Shown here: in pieces, positions 9,332-17,629 of the stretch
Position numbering within the stretch: position 1 is the first letter of the stretch
Layout of the letters: every line of letters starts with the position of its first letter
Assembly: GCA_943787175.1 (NCBI GenBank)
Contig: CALSLK010000010.1
Location: 62,001 to 126,000 of the forward strand
DNA from: an uncultured Alphaproteobacteria bacterium
GTDB lineage: Bacteria > Pseudomonadota > Alphaproteobacteria > SP197
Reading direction: 5' to 3'
DNA: 64,000 bases
The notes under the pieces: generated by a model
Database searches by the model: none
What the model saw: only the letters and a program-made list of their open reading frames with translations
Told to the model about the DNA's origin: nothing
Program-made: the position numbers and the translations under genes

Positions 9332-9624
9332 CGTTTGAGCCCTTTGGCCAAAAAATCCCGCTCCACCGTCAACTGACCGATCTTGGCATGGAGATCGTGG
9401 ACCTCATCATCGTGCTCCAGCCGACCTTTGTCGGCGCCATTCGAAAACACCGCACCCAAACCGTCCATCGCCTGGCGCTTCCATGTGCTCACCTGGTTCG
9501 GGTGCACCTTGTGCCTGGTCGCTATCTCCTGGATCGTCTTATCGCCACGCAGCGCATCAAGCGCAACTCGAGCCTTGAAATCTGCTGTAAACCGTCGTCG
9601 GGGCGTCATTTCGTATTCCTCCAT
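9328..9624 (-). CDS. IS3-family transposase OrfA (HTH)
   Basis: 98 residues. Helix-turn-helix DNA-binding protein with the family opening R-R-F-T-A-D-F-K-A-R-V-A-L and the HPNQVSTWKRQA recognition segment. A leucine-zipper-like C-terminus (LHAKIGQLTVERDFLAKGL) serves multimerisation in this family. It binds the terminal repeats and is the N-terminal part of the OrfAB fusion made by frameshifting. Confidence 0.92.
   Translation of the reverse strand: MEEYEMTPRRRFTADFKARVALDALRGDKTIQEIATRHKVHPNQVSTWKRQAMDGLGAVFSNGADKGRLEHDDEVHDLHAKIGQLTVERDFLAKGLKR
9349..9355 (-). other. Programmed -1 frameshift heptamer in IS orfA
   Basis: On the coding strand the orfA codons GAT TTT TTG contain the slippery heptamer T TTT TTG. 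After a -1 slip the frame reads GGC CAA AGG GCT CAA ACG ATG and runs straight into orfB. This matches the known recoding mechanism of IS3-family elements; slippage itself is inferred. Confidence 0.75.
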
Positions 9625-9780
9625 TAAATGGCGGAATACACCTTAATCAACTGTCCGATTTTCTGGGACCACCTCACTTTGTCTTGCATGCGCAACTGAC
9701 CTTCGGGCTGGGTAAGCGATCACCCTCGCAGATCGGTTGGCTAGGCATCCCTGTTCAATTCACCGGGATGCTCGGCATAC

Positions 9781-11412
9781 ATGATGGACCCGGAGCTTCG
9801 ATGTTTCGCGGTTGCGGTGCCGAATATGGGCAAACACAAAGCACACAACCTGTCTCTTAAGCGCCTGCTGCTGCCAACTGTGCTTGTCCTGTTGGTTGCG
9901 TGCCTGGCGCTGGCTGTCGTATTTTTTCAGGCCGTGCGTCAGCTTGACAGTACTTCGCGGCAAGCATCCGCAAAGGCGATTGAGGCCATTGTGGACCATG
10001 AAACGGCGCGCCTGTCCGTTCTGGCCTATGACTATTCCTGGTGGGATCAGGCTGTGATTTCGCTTGTTTCGAACCCTGACCCGGAATGGGCTCAGGACAA
10101 CATCGGAAGTTATCTGGCTGAAACCTTCGATCTCACCGTCAGCTTCGTTATCGGCCCGGAAGAGACGACGATGTTTGCATTTCTTGATGGCCAACCTTCC
10201 GACCTCGACGCCTACAGCGTGATTGGCCCGGCTGTTACGCTCTTGGCTACAAAGGCCCGTGCCGCACCCACAGATGAGCCTGCACCCGTTTCGGCCTTCG
10301 TAGCGTCTGGTGAGGAACTGCTCTTGATTTCGGCCAGCGCGATCACTTCTGAACAGGTGATGGAGGCTGATGACGACACCATGCCGCGTGGTGTTTTGAT
10401 GTTGGGCATGCTGTTTCCCAATGAACACATTGAGCATTTTGCCGAAATTGCTGGCGCCGCAGATATTTCCTTGCAGCCGGTCGCGCCTTCCAGTGACCGG
10501 CTGGCAATTCCGTTGATCGGGTTGGATGGTGAGGCTCTGGCTTATCTGACATGGACTGTCGAAGCACCAGGAGCAGCGCTTCTGGACAACACTATTGTTC
10601 CGATCGTCGTCGCTCTGCTGGCTGCCTTGGTTCTCATACTCATTGCGTTCCGCAACGCGGCTGCAGTCCTTGGACATGAAGGCCGCATGCATAAACTCCT
10701 ACAGGCGGAGCAGGAGTTTGCAGAACTGCAAAGTCGCTTCATCGCCATGTCATCCCACAAACTGCGCACGCCACTTTCGGTCATCCAGGCGGCTGCGGAA
10801 CTGATCTCCGGCTACAGGGACCGTATGTCCAGTCAGGACGTTACACGTGAGGCTGATGCAATCATCCGATCCGTCGGTGAACTTGATGCCATGATTGAGG
10901 CGACAACCAAGCTCGAACGAAATCACCTTGATACGGATACTGTGCCGTCGCGGAACATTTGCATTGAGGAGCTGGTCGCAGATATCTGGAATCAAAGAGA
11001 AGATTCACCGGCTTTGGAAATGACTGGTAGTGCTTGGGTTCATGGCGATGAGCGCCACTTGCGAACAGTACTGACCAGTATCCTCGAAAATGCGTCGAAA
11101 TTCGGGGTCGGCGAAAGGCCGGTAGAGGTATTGATCAAGTCGGACGGTGAGGTTGTCATGGTTCGCGTGAAAGATCATGGCATTGGAATTGCATCTCTGG
11201 ATCTGGAACGGCTCGGCATTCCGTTCGTCCGTGGTTCCAACGCAGAAGCATTCCCGGGGAATGGAATTGGACTTGCCGTGGCCAAACATATCTTGAACTG
11301 GATGGGGGGCTCTTTGCATATCGAGAGCGAACTCCATGAAGGAACGACCGTGACTGTCAGATTGCCTGTTGGGAATGAAGCACCGATGACTGGCGGCGAG
11401 GAGCAGCAATGA
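9781..11412 (+). CDS. CHASE4-domain sensor histidine kinase
   Basis: 543 residues as given; an ATG at 9826 (MGKHKAHN) would remove 15 residues. Membrane helix 1 (about 27-47) leads to a periplasmic CHASE4 sensor with its typical DYSWWDQAV segment. Helix 2 (about 275-297) is followed by HisKA and HATPase_c domains (N-box ENASKF, G1 KDHGIGI, G2 GNGIGLAVA). The phospho-acceptor is His326 in SSHKLRTPL. The residue after it, almost always Glu or Asp, is Lys (codon AAA at 10759). The gene overlaps the next regulator by 4 bp (ATGA), so they form a cognate pair. An IS ends about 105 bp upstream and may have altered its promoter. Confidence 0.88.
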   Translation: MMDPELRCFAVAVPNMGKHKAHNLSLKRLLLPTVLVLLVACLALAVVFFQAVRQLDSTSRQASAKAIEAIVDHETARLSVLAYDYSWWDQAVISLVSNPDPEWAQDNIGSYLAETFDLTVSFVIGPEETTMFAFLDGQPSDLDAYSVIGPAVTLLATKARAAPTDEPAPVSAFVASGEELLLISASAITSEQVMEADDDTMPRGVLMLGMLFPNEHIEHFAEIAGAADISLQPVAPSSDRLAIPLIGLDGEALAYLTWTVEAPGAALLDNTIVPIVVALLAALVLILIAFRNAAAVLGHEGRMHKLLQAEQEFAELQSRFIAMSSHKLRTPLSVIQAAAELISGYRDRMSSQDVTREADAIIRSVGELDAMIEATTKLERNHLDTDTVPSRNICIEELVADIWNQREDSPALEMTGSAWVHGDERHLRTVLTSILENASKFGVGERPVEVLIKSDGEVVMVRVKDHGIGIASLDLERLGIPFVRGSNAEAFPGNGIGLAVAKHILNWMGGSLHIESELHEGTTVTVRLPVGNEAPMTGGEEQQ

Positions 11413-12155
11413 TGGATCCCGCAACGAGAACTGTGCTGGTGGTCGAGGACGAAGGAGAAATCCGAGATCGAGTCATGCGTATTCTTGATTTTGAGGGTTA
11501 CGCTAAGTTGGGCGCAGAATCGATCCGCGACGGGCTTCGCATATGTCAGGAGGAAGAACCTGACGTGGTGATCAGTGATATCCTCATGCCGCACGGCGAC
11601 GGGCTTGACCTGATCAGCGTGCTCCGAGCGCGCAAGAAGTCCCGATTGACACCGGTGATCATGCTGACTGCATTGACCCAGCGTGAATGGCAACGACGTT
11701 TTATGGAGTTGGGCGCCGACGACTACATCACCAAGCCGTTTTCCGCCGACGAAATTGTTGGGGCGGTTCAAAGCCAGTGCAGAAAGCTGGATTGGCAGGT
11801 TGCAGCTGCAGTACCTGAACCCAGTCAGGTTGTGGCATACAAGTTTGAAGGTCGCCTGTTCGATCCCGTCCGACGCACGGTTCAACTGTCGTCGGGCGAG
11901 GAGGAAACCCTGACGGTTACCGAAGCGCGGTTGCTTCTGGCGCTCTTGACCAATGCGCAACGGAGTCTCAGCAGGGATGCCATCTTCGAGCACATGGGCC
12001 GCCAATACTCGCCGCTGGACCGAACCGTGGATGTTCTTGTTGGGCGTCTGCGCCGCAAGATCGGTGATGATGAGAAATCTCCCCGTTTGGTGGTGACCAT
12101 CAGAAGCGTTGGATACATGCTCGATGCTGAGGTTCTGCGCGTGATGCTCAATTAG
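11409..12155 (+). CDS. OmpR/PhoB-family response regulator
   Basis: 248 residues: receiver domain (1-125) with acidic pocket E13-D14, phospho-acceptor Asp57 (VISDILMP), conserved Thr in MLTALT and Lys in ITKPF, then a winged-helix DNA-binding domain (LTVTEARLLLALL ... VDVLVGRLRRKIGDD ... RSVGYMLDAE). Translationally coupled to the CHASE4 kinase (ATGA overlap), so it is probably its direct partner. Strikingly similar to the next regulator, including the shared segment WQRRFMELGADD, which indicates a local duplication. Target genes unknown. Confidence 0.92.
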   Translation: MMDPATRTVLVVEDEGEIRDRVMRILDFEGYAKLGAESIRDGLRICQEEEPDVVISDILMPHGDGLDLISVLRARKKSRLTPVIMLTALTQREWQRRFMELGADDYITKPFSADEIVGAVQSQCRKLDWQVAAAVPEPSQVVAYKFEGRLFDPVRRTVQLSSGEEETLTVTEARLLLALLTNAQRSLSRDAIFEHMGRQYSPLDRTVDVLVGRLRRKIGDDEKSPRLVVTIRSVGYMLDAEVLRVMLN

Positions 12156-12358
12156 GCACGACAGATGACTCCCTGGACTTGTCCGGCGTCCAGATGATGG
12201 GCGCACAGGAACAACTGCCGATCGCAGTGCTCCGCTGACTTTGCGAACCAATTGGATCAACGGGAGTTCTGTTGCATGGTTGCAGCCGGGAAGAACAGGC
12301 ATGCCGTTGTCTGGGAACAAATAGATTATTGTTTGTGTGCAAAGGGAAGCTGACCGGG

Positions 12359-13087
12359 ATGTCGACAGTGCGACGAATTCTGGTGGTCGAGGATGAAGAA
12401 TCCGTCCGCCAACGTATGGCGCGTATTCTGCAGTTCGAAGGCTATGAGGTCGACGCGGCACAGGATGTCGGCGAGGCAATACGCCATCTCGAGCAGCTGC
12501 CGCCAGATGTGATTTTATGCGACATCATGATGCCCAAGGGCGATGGCGTGGATCTGGTCAGTCTGGTGCGCTCGCGGGCCCTGACGCGTTTGATTCCCAT
12601 TGTCATGGTGACGGCGCTGACCGAACGTCGATGGCAGCGCAGGTTCATGGAGCTGGGTGCGGACGATTTCCTCACCAAACCCTTCCGAGCCGAGGAACTT
12701 ATCGCCGCGGTCGAAACCCAATGCGCAAAGCTCTCCTGGCATGAGCAGGCCATGGAGAATGCCTCGCCTGCACGGACACGCAGGTTTGCCGGCCGGAGCT
12801 TTGAACCGGTTCAGCGTGCTCTGAAGGTGGCGGGCCAGGAAGATGCGACACTGACCACCAAGGAAGCCCAGCTGCTGACCATTCTACTGGATCATTCCGG
12901 AGAGAATCTCTCTCGCGAGAGCATCATGGTGGCCATGGGGCGTGAATATGATCCCTTGGATCGCGGCATCGATATCCTGATCGGGAGGCTGCGCAAGCTG
13001 ATTGGTGATGACACCCGCAACCCCAGTGTCGTTTGCACTGTGCGCGGACAAGGTTACCGACTGAATGCGGAAGTCAGAATGGAATAG
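12359..13087 (+). CDS. OmpR/PhoB-family response regulator (paralogue of the preceding gene)
   Basis: 242 residues from the ATG at 12359. The frame is open to 12272 but the receiver domain begins immediately after 12359. Receiver with E11-D12, phospho-acceptor Asp55 (LCDIMMP), MVTALT and LTKPF; winged helix with LTTKEAQLLTILL and IDILIGRLRKLIGDD. It follows the first regulator after a 203-bp gap with its own leader, so it may be expressed separately. No second kinase is adjacent, so both regulators may share the CHASE4 kinase or this one answers a distant kinase. A GC-rich hairpin follows. Confidence 0.92.
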   Translation: MSTVRRILVVEDEESVRQRMARILQFEGYEVDAAQDVGEAIRHLEQLPPDVILCDIMMPKGDGVDLVSLVRSRALTRLIPIVMVTALTERRWQRRFMELGADDFLTKPFRAEELIAAVETQCAKLSWHEQAMENASPARTRRFAGRSFEPVQRALKVAGQEDATLTTKEAQLLTILLDHSGENLSRESIMVAMGREYDPLDRGIDILIGRLRKLIGDDTRNPSVVCTVRGQGYRLNAEVRME

Positions 13088-13097
13088 CGGATAAACA

Positions 13098-13134
13098 AAG
13101 CCCCGACCGGCGTTGAGGCGCCCGGGCGGGGCTT
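13098..13134 (+). terminator. Probable intrinsic terminator after the regulator gene
   Basis: AAGCCCCG (13098-13105) pairs with CGGGGCTT (13127-13134) around a GC-rich loop, 11 bases after the regulator stop. No clear T-run follows, so termination strength is uncertain. Confidence 0.55.
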
Positions 13135-13322
13135 GAGGAAGGACCAGGAGGATGCGCTCGTTCTGGATCCGGATTTCTTTGTTCCCAATACATGTGGTGA
13201 CGGTGCCGGCCGGAGACAGTGACAGGAGTCACAGGTCTGTTCATTGGTGCCTGTGGTTGAACCTCTGGTGTTCGGTGCGTTGGGTATGACAAGGTTCCGA
13301 CCCATCCCAGCAGGAGTTCTCC

Positions 13323-14831
13323 ATGTCCCGTGTTGCCCTTGGTGCCAGTGCCTTAGGAATTGCCGATGTCGCCGTTGTTGCGCGTGGCAAGGCGCAAGCT
13401 GAACTGGCGCCGCAAGCGCGCGAGGCCATGCAGCGTTCACGTGACGTGGTCGAACGCTTTACGGCTGAGGACCGGCCGGTCTATGGCCTGACCCGCGGCC
13501 TTGGCGGCCGGGTCGTCCATGAAATCAGCCAGGCCGAACGTGAGGATTACAGCCGGGTCACGGTTCTGGCCCGTGCCTGTGGTGCGGGTGATCCGCTTCC
13601 GGTCGATGCCGTGCGGGCTGCCATGTTCGCGCGTGCCAGCAGCATGGCCCAGGGTGGTGCAGGTGTGCGCCCGCTCATTGTCGATACCTTTTGCGCCATG
13701 CTGGATGCAGGTGTGCATCCCTATATTCCCTCCATCGGCTCGGTTGGCGCGTCTGATCTTGCCTTGTGCGCCAACATGGCCTTGCCCCTGATGGGTGAGG
13801 GGCGGGCGCATTATCAGGGTGCGTGGATAGATGGTGCGCAAGCCATGAAGAAGGCGGGGATTGAAATCGCCGCGCCGCAGGAAAAGGAAGGCCTGGCGCT
13901 CTGTTCAGCCAACTCCATTTCCGTTGGCGTGGGTGCCCTGGCGCTTGCCGATGTTACCGAACTGCTGGAATTGATGGACGGCATCGCTGTGCTGACCTTC
14001 GAAGCCTTTCGTGCCAATCCCAGTCCCATCGATCCGCGCGTCGTGATGGCGCGCGGCGCACCGGGTCAGGCACGCGCGGCACAGAGCCTGCGTGAGAAAC
14101 TCGCCGGTACGGCGCTCTTCGAACCTGGCCAGGCGCGCCGTGTTCAGGATCCCATCAGCCTGCGTTGTGCCAGCCACGTGCATGGCAGCTTGCGCGCGAC
14201 CATCGACTTCTGCAGGCCAAATGTTGAGGTCGAGTTGAACGGAGCGGGTGACAATCCGGTCGTTCTGGCCGATCACGACGAAATCCTCTCCAACGGGAAC
14301 TTCCATACGCCGGCCATGGCGATTGCCTTTGACGCTCTGGTTCTGGCGATCAGCCAGGTGGGAGAAATGGCCGCCCAACGTGTCGGGCGTTTGATGCAGA
14401 ACCAGTACACCGACCTTCCCAACGGGCTCACCAGTCATGGTCACACCCAGATCGGATTTGGTATTCTCAACATGACGTCGGAAACCCTGGTGAAGGAAAT
14501 CCGCATTCTGGGCATGCCTGCCAGCCTGCATGATGGTTCGGCCTATAACGTCGAAGACCATGCGCCGATGACCCCGCTTGCCGTGCGCAAGGCCGCATCT
14601 TCTATCGATCTGCTACGCCAGGTCGCGGCCTGCGAGCTTATCGCCGCCGCCCAGGCCTTTGATCTGCGTGCGCCGGCAAAGAGTGCTCCAATTGCGCGTG
14701 CCTTGCGCGATGCCGTGCGTGAGACGGTCGCCCCGCTTGATGGCGATCGCAGTATGACCCATGAACTTGTAGCGGTTGCAGATCGCGTTCGCGCGGGCGA
14801 CTTTCTGGCTTGTCTCGACGCAAGGGACTGA
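13323..14831 (+). CDS. HAL/PAL-family aromatic amino acid lyase-like protein, noncanonical MIO triad
   Basis: 502 residues, usual length for the family. In known members an Ala-Ser-Gly triad cyclises to the MIO electrophile that removes ammonia from His, Phe or Tyr. Here the conserved block reads GSVGASDLAL, so the triad is Ala143-Ser144-Asp145; relative to GSVGASGDL one glycine is missing. Other landmarks are present: Tyr54 (YGLTRGLGG), NPVV, NFH (326-328) and NVEDH. The usual YSLRC tyrosine is Ile278 (PISLRC) and PQVHG is SHVHG. AGGAG precedes the ATG. An oxygenase gene follows 35 bp later, probably in one operon. Fold certain; substrate and MIO formation uncertain. Confidence 0.85.
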   Translation: MSRVALGASALGIADVAVVARGKAQAELAPQAREAMQRSRDVVERFTAEDRPVYGLTRGLGGRVVHEISQAEREDYSRVTVLARACGAGDPLPVDAVRAAMFARASSMAQGGAGVRPLIVDTFCAMLDAGVHPYIPSIGSVGASDLALCANMALPLMGEGRAHYQGAWIDGAQAMKKAGIEIAAPQEKEGLALCSANSISVGVGALALADVTELLELMDGIAVLTFEAFRANPSPIDPRVVMARGAPGQARAAQSLREKLAGTALFEPGQARRVQDPISLRCASHVHGSLRATIDFCRPNVEVELNGAGDNPVVLADHDEILSNGNFHTPAMAIAFDALVLAISQVGEMAAQRVGRLMQNQYTDLPNGLTSHGHTQIGFGILNMTSETLVKEIRILGMPASLHDGSAYNVEDHAPMTPLAVRKAASSIDLLRQVAACELIAAAQAFDLRAPAKSAPIARALRDAVRETVAPLDGDRSMTHELVAVADRVRAGDFLACLDARD

Positions 14832-14866
14832 AGGTCTAGACTGAGACTTCTGCAGAGGAGATCCCG

Positions 14867-15847
14867 ATGACGGTGACGGCTGGCGAGATTCCCGTTCTTG
14901 ATCTGGGCCCGTGGCTGGCGGGAGAAAACGGCGCGCTTGATCGTCTGGCTGCCGATCTGCGCCGTGCCTGCATCGACGTCGGATTCTACTTTATCGCCAA
15001 CCACGGCGTTGATCAGGATCTGGTCGACCGCACGTTCGATCAGACCGCAGCCCTGCATGCCCTGCCTGAGGATGTGAAGACCGCCTACCGGATCAACAAA
15101 CACAACATCGGCTTCATGGCCTCGAAAGCCAGCATGCAGCGTTCTTCGGCCGTGCATGACGCGACCAAACCCAATCTGGTGGCGTCCTATTTCATGAAGC
15201 GTGATCGAGCACCAGATGATCCCGCTGTCGTGGAAAACCTGCCATTGCGCGGCATGAACCAGTGGCCCGCTGAACTGCCGGAATTCCGGCCCGTCATGCT
15301 CGCCTACATGAACGCCATGGAAACCCTGGGAAAGCGGATGTTGCCGGTTTATGCGCGGTCTCTGGACCTTCCGGTGGACTATTTCGCATCGTCGTTTCGC
15401 GAGCCCAGCATCACGTTGCGCATCTCGCACTATCCGACCCAGGACAGCTTCGATGGAGAGGAGTTTGGAACCGGGCCCCACACCGATGCCGGGTTCATGA
15501 CCATGCTGGCTCAGGCAGAAGTGCGCGGCCTAGAAATCCTTACACGCGACGGAGAATGGAAATCAGCACCGGTTCTGCCCGGCGCCTTTCTGGTCAATAT
15601 CGGCCAGATGCTGACGCGCTGGACCAACGATGTCTTTCCATCAACACCACATCGCGTGGTCAACCTTGCGGGACGGGAACGATTCTCGATTCCATTTTTC
15701 TTTGATCCTGATTTCGAGGCTGTGGTGTCGTGCCTGCCGACCTGCTCAGATGCCGACAACCCACCCAGGCACGCGCCGATCCGTTATCTCGATCACATCC
15801 TTGCGTTCACCAACAAGAATTTTGATCACCGTGGCAAGGCGGCCTGA
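14867..15847 (+). CDS. Isopenicillin N synthase-like 2OG-Fe(II) oxygenase
   Basis: 326 residues. N-terminal DIOX_N-type region (IPVLDLGPWL; CIDVGFYFIANHGV) and C-terminal 2OG-FeII_Oxy core. Iron ligands are His205 and Asp207 (GPHTDAG) and His262 (STPHRVVN); the 2-oxoglutarate-binding R-x-S is Arg272/Ser274. Members hydroxylate, desaturate or form ethylene-type products; the substrate cannot be read here. GAGGAGA lies just before the ATG. Same strand and close behind the lyase, so the two may act in sequence on one amino-acid-derived compound. The 3' end overlaps the convergent GNAT gene by 22 bp. Confidence 0.9.
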   Translation: MTVTAGEIPVLDLGPWLAGENGALDRLAADLRRACIDVGFYFIANHGVDQDLVDRTFDQTAALHALPEDVKTAYRINKHNIGFMASKASMQRSSAVHDATKPNLVASYFMKRDRAPDDPAVVENLPLRGMNQWPAELPEFRPVMLAYMNAMETLGKRMLPVYARSLDLPVDYFASSFREPSITLRISHYPTQDSFDGEEFGTGPHTDAGFMTMLAQAEVRGLEILTRDGEWKSAPVLPGAFLVNIGQMLTRWTNDVFPSTPHRVVNLAGRERFSIPFFFDPDFEAVVSCLPTCSDADNPPRHAPIRYLDHILAFTNKNFDHRGKAA

Positions 15848-16410
15848 CTGGTGATCTCGGCTCGCTTCTGCCGCCATGCATCGCGACCGACGACATAGAC
15901 GACCTGGCGGCCCTGATAGGCGGTGATATCACGCTCATGAATCATGCCAAGCCGGTCCATCAGATGCCGCGAGGCATGGTTGTCGGGGCTCGTCACGGCC
16001 GAGATTTTTGCGCTCCCCAGTTGGTCGAAGGTGTGATCGAACAGCGCCGCTGTTGCTTCAAGCGCAATGCCCTTGCCCGTATTGCCAGAAGCCATGGCCC
16101 ATCCGGCTTCGATCTCTTTGGCGACGTCGATCTCCTCATCTATGTCGATCACGAATCCGGTGTAACCCAGAAGAAGGCCGGCTGGTGTCGCGCGGTCCAA
16201 AATCGCCCACATGCCGCCACCATATCGATCGAAGGCCCACAAGGACCTCTCCAGGTAGAATGAGGCAAGTGTTGCTGGATCGTTGGAGCGGCCGGGGATA
16301 TCCATCAGGTCCCACATGTGATCGTGGTCTGCGAAGATTGCGGTCAGCGCCGCGAGATCGCCATGTTCCAGTGGTCTCAATAGCAGCCGTTCTGATTGAA
16401 GGATCGTCAT
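15826..16410 (-). CDS. GNAT family N-acetyltransferase (RimJ/RimL-like)
   Basis: 194 residues from the ATG at 16410 (MTILQSERLLLRPLEHGD). The opening S-E-R-L-L-L-R-P-L is typical of the RimJ/RimL subgroup, which acetylates protein N-termini or small molecules with acetyl-CoA. Motif A is degenerate (SGNTGKGIALEAT in place of the usual Q/RxxGxA); the C-terminal NHASRHLMDRLGM motif is clear. Convergent with the oxygenase gene, overlapping 22 bp, and divergent from the alpha/beta hydrolase gene whose ATG lies 43 bp away. Substrate unknown. Confidence 0.88.
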   Translation of the reverse strand: MTILQSERLLLRPLEHGDLAALTAIFADHDHMWDLMDIPGRSNDPATLASFYLERSLWAFDRYGGGMWAILDRATPAGLLLGYTGFVIDIDEEIDVAKEIEAGWAMASGNTGKGIALEATAALFDHTFDQLGSAKISAVTSPDNHASRHLMDRLGMIHERDITAYQGRQVVYVVGRDAWRQKRAEITSQAALPR

Positions 16411-16452
16411 GCACACACCCATTCTGACTGTGACAATCTGGAGCGCACTGCC

Positions 16453-17580
16453 ATGAAGCGCAATCTGGCGCGCGCATTTCTGGGTGTGTTGATTGTTGTG
16501 TTGTTGCTGGCGGCAACAGCCGGCGTACTTTGGCATCGTTATGGTGAAGCAGTCACCACACTGCATGCCCTGCTGGAAGCGCCTGCGGGGATTGTGCCCG
16601 AAGGTGTCGAACGCCTCGATCTCACGATGATCGACGGTGACACCACACGCAAAGCCTATATCTATGATCCTGTTGCCGGTGCACGCGCGGTTCTTCTTCT
16701 GGTGCCCGGCCTAACGCCTGCCGGGCGCGAAGATGCACGGGTCACGGCCGTCGCCGGTGCTTTGGCGCAGGCGGGATTCAGAACCGTGGTGCCGGACCTG
16801 CCCGGTGCAAAACGCCTGCGTGCCGACGCCGATGATGCCGGCGTCATCGCCCTGTTGTTCAGCCGGTTTGCTCTGGATGCACAACGCGAAGATCTGCCTT
16901 TGGTGGTTGTGGCAATTTCCTATGGTCAGGGCCCGGCGCTGGTCGCGTTGGCCGAACCGGCACGGGCTGTCTTGCTGGATCGGTATGTCGGCCTGGGCGG
17001 TTACTTCGACGCAACCTCTGTTCTGGCGTTTGCAACAACAGGGGTTGCCGGGTCGGGGGCTGATGCAAGGTTGGGTATGCCCGACCCGCGTGCGCGCTGG
17101 ATCGTGCTCAAGGCCAATGCCGATCTTGCCACCCTGGCGTCAGATCGTGTCGCGCTGGACCGGCTTGCTGACCAGGGTCTTTGGGGACAATCGCCTTCCA
17201 TGGCTGACATCGCGGTAACGATGGCGGGCCTGCAGCCCGATGCACAGGCGCTTTTGACCTTTGTTGCCAACGTCCAGCCCGAACGGGTCGATACCCTGCT
17301 TGAGGCGCTGGAGCCGGACCTGCGTGCATCCGTGGAGGGCCTGTCGCCCTCCCGCCATGACCTCACGGCACTGGAAGGCAAACTCCTGCTGGTTCATGGC
17401 GATATCGACCCCATCGTTCCTGTCGAGGAGACTTTCGCCCTGGCTGAGGCGGTATCGGGTACGACGGTCAGGATCGTGCCGGGCTTTTCTCATATCGAGC
17501 CGGAATCGACCGGAATTGCCGGCCAGATCGCCATGATCCGTGCTGTCAGGGAACTTCTCGATACCCGCGCCTTGCCCTGA
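16453..17580 (+). CDS. Membrane-anchored alpha/beta hydrolase
   Basis: 375 residues from the ATG at 16453 (MKRNLARAF). An N-terminal hydrophobic anchor (8-27) is followed by an alpha/beta hydrolase domain. Candidate triad: Ser in AISYGQG, where the usual G-x-S-x-G starts with Ala; Asp in HGDIDPIVPVE; and His in GFSHIEPES. Oxyanion-side segment LLLVPGLTPAG. Substrate unknown; an esterase or peptidase acting outside the cytoplasm is plausible. A hairpin with five T residues follows. Confidence 0.82.
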   Translation: MKRNLARAFLGVLIVVLLLAATAGVLWHRYGEAVTTLHALLEAPAGIVPEGVERLDLTMIDGDTTRKAYIYDPVAGARAVLLLVPGLTPAGREDARVTAVAGALAQAGFRTVVPDLPGAKRLRADADDAGVIALLFSRFALDAQREDLPLVVVAISYGQGPALVALAEPARAVLLDRYVGLGGYFDATSVLAFATTGVAGSGADARLGMPDPRARWIVLKANADLATLASDRVALDRLADQGLWGQSPSMADIAVTMAGLQPDAQALLTFVANVQPERVDTLLEALEPDLRASVEGLSPSRHDLTALEGKLLLVHGDIDPIVPVEETFALAEAVSGTTVRIVPGFSHIEPESTGIAGQIAMIRAVRELLDTRALP

Positions 17581-17587
17581 ACCCGGT

Positions 17588-17614
17588 GCCGTGTAACGAA
17601 ACGGCTCGGTTTTT
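17588..17614 (+). terminator. Intrinsic terminator after the hydrolase gene
   Basis: A short stem GCCGT (17588-17592) and ACGGC (17601-17605) is followed by TCGG and a run of five T (17610-17614). It lies 7 bases past the hydrolase stop and 15 bases before the HAD gene. Confidence 0.55.
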
Positions 17615-17629
17615 CAGCGCGGTTGTTCC

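Larger units (their letters stand above)
8338..9675 (-). mobile_element. IS3-family (IS3 group) insertion sequence, complete
   Basis: About 1338 bp. The imperfect terminal inverted repeats begin GAGGTGGTCCCA; an internal GTTAAGGTGTATTCCG / GATTAAGGTGTATTCCG match continues the symmetry. A 3-bp direct repeat ACT flanks it (8335-8337 and 9676-9678), as expected for this group. If the ends are instead read as TG...CA (8337-9676), the flanks do not match. It carries orfA and orfB in the usual overlapping arrangement with a slippery heptamer. All reading frames are intact, so it may be active. It sits between the tad operon and the two-component genes. Confidence 0.9.

Noticed and set aside
8337-9676. 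IS ends read as TGAGG...CCTCA
   Set aside because: These ends satisfy the TG...CA rule but leave flanks CAC and CTT that do not match. Starting at GAGG gives a 3-bp ACT duplication, so 8338-9675 is preferred, with some doubt.
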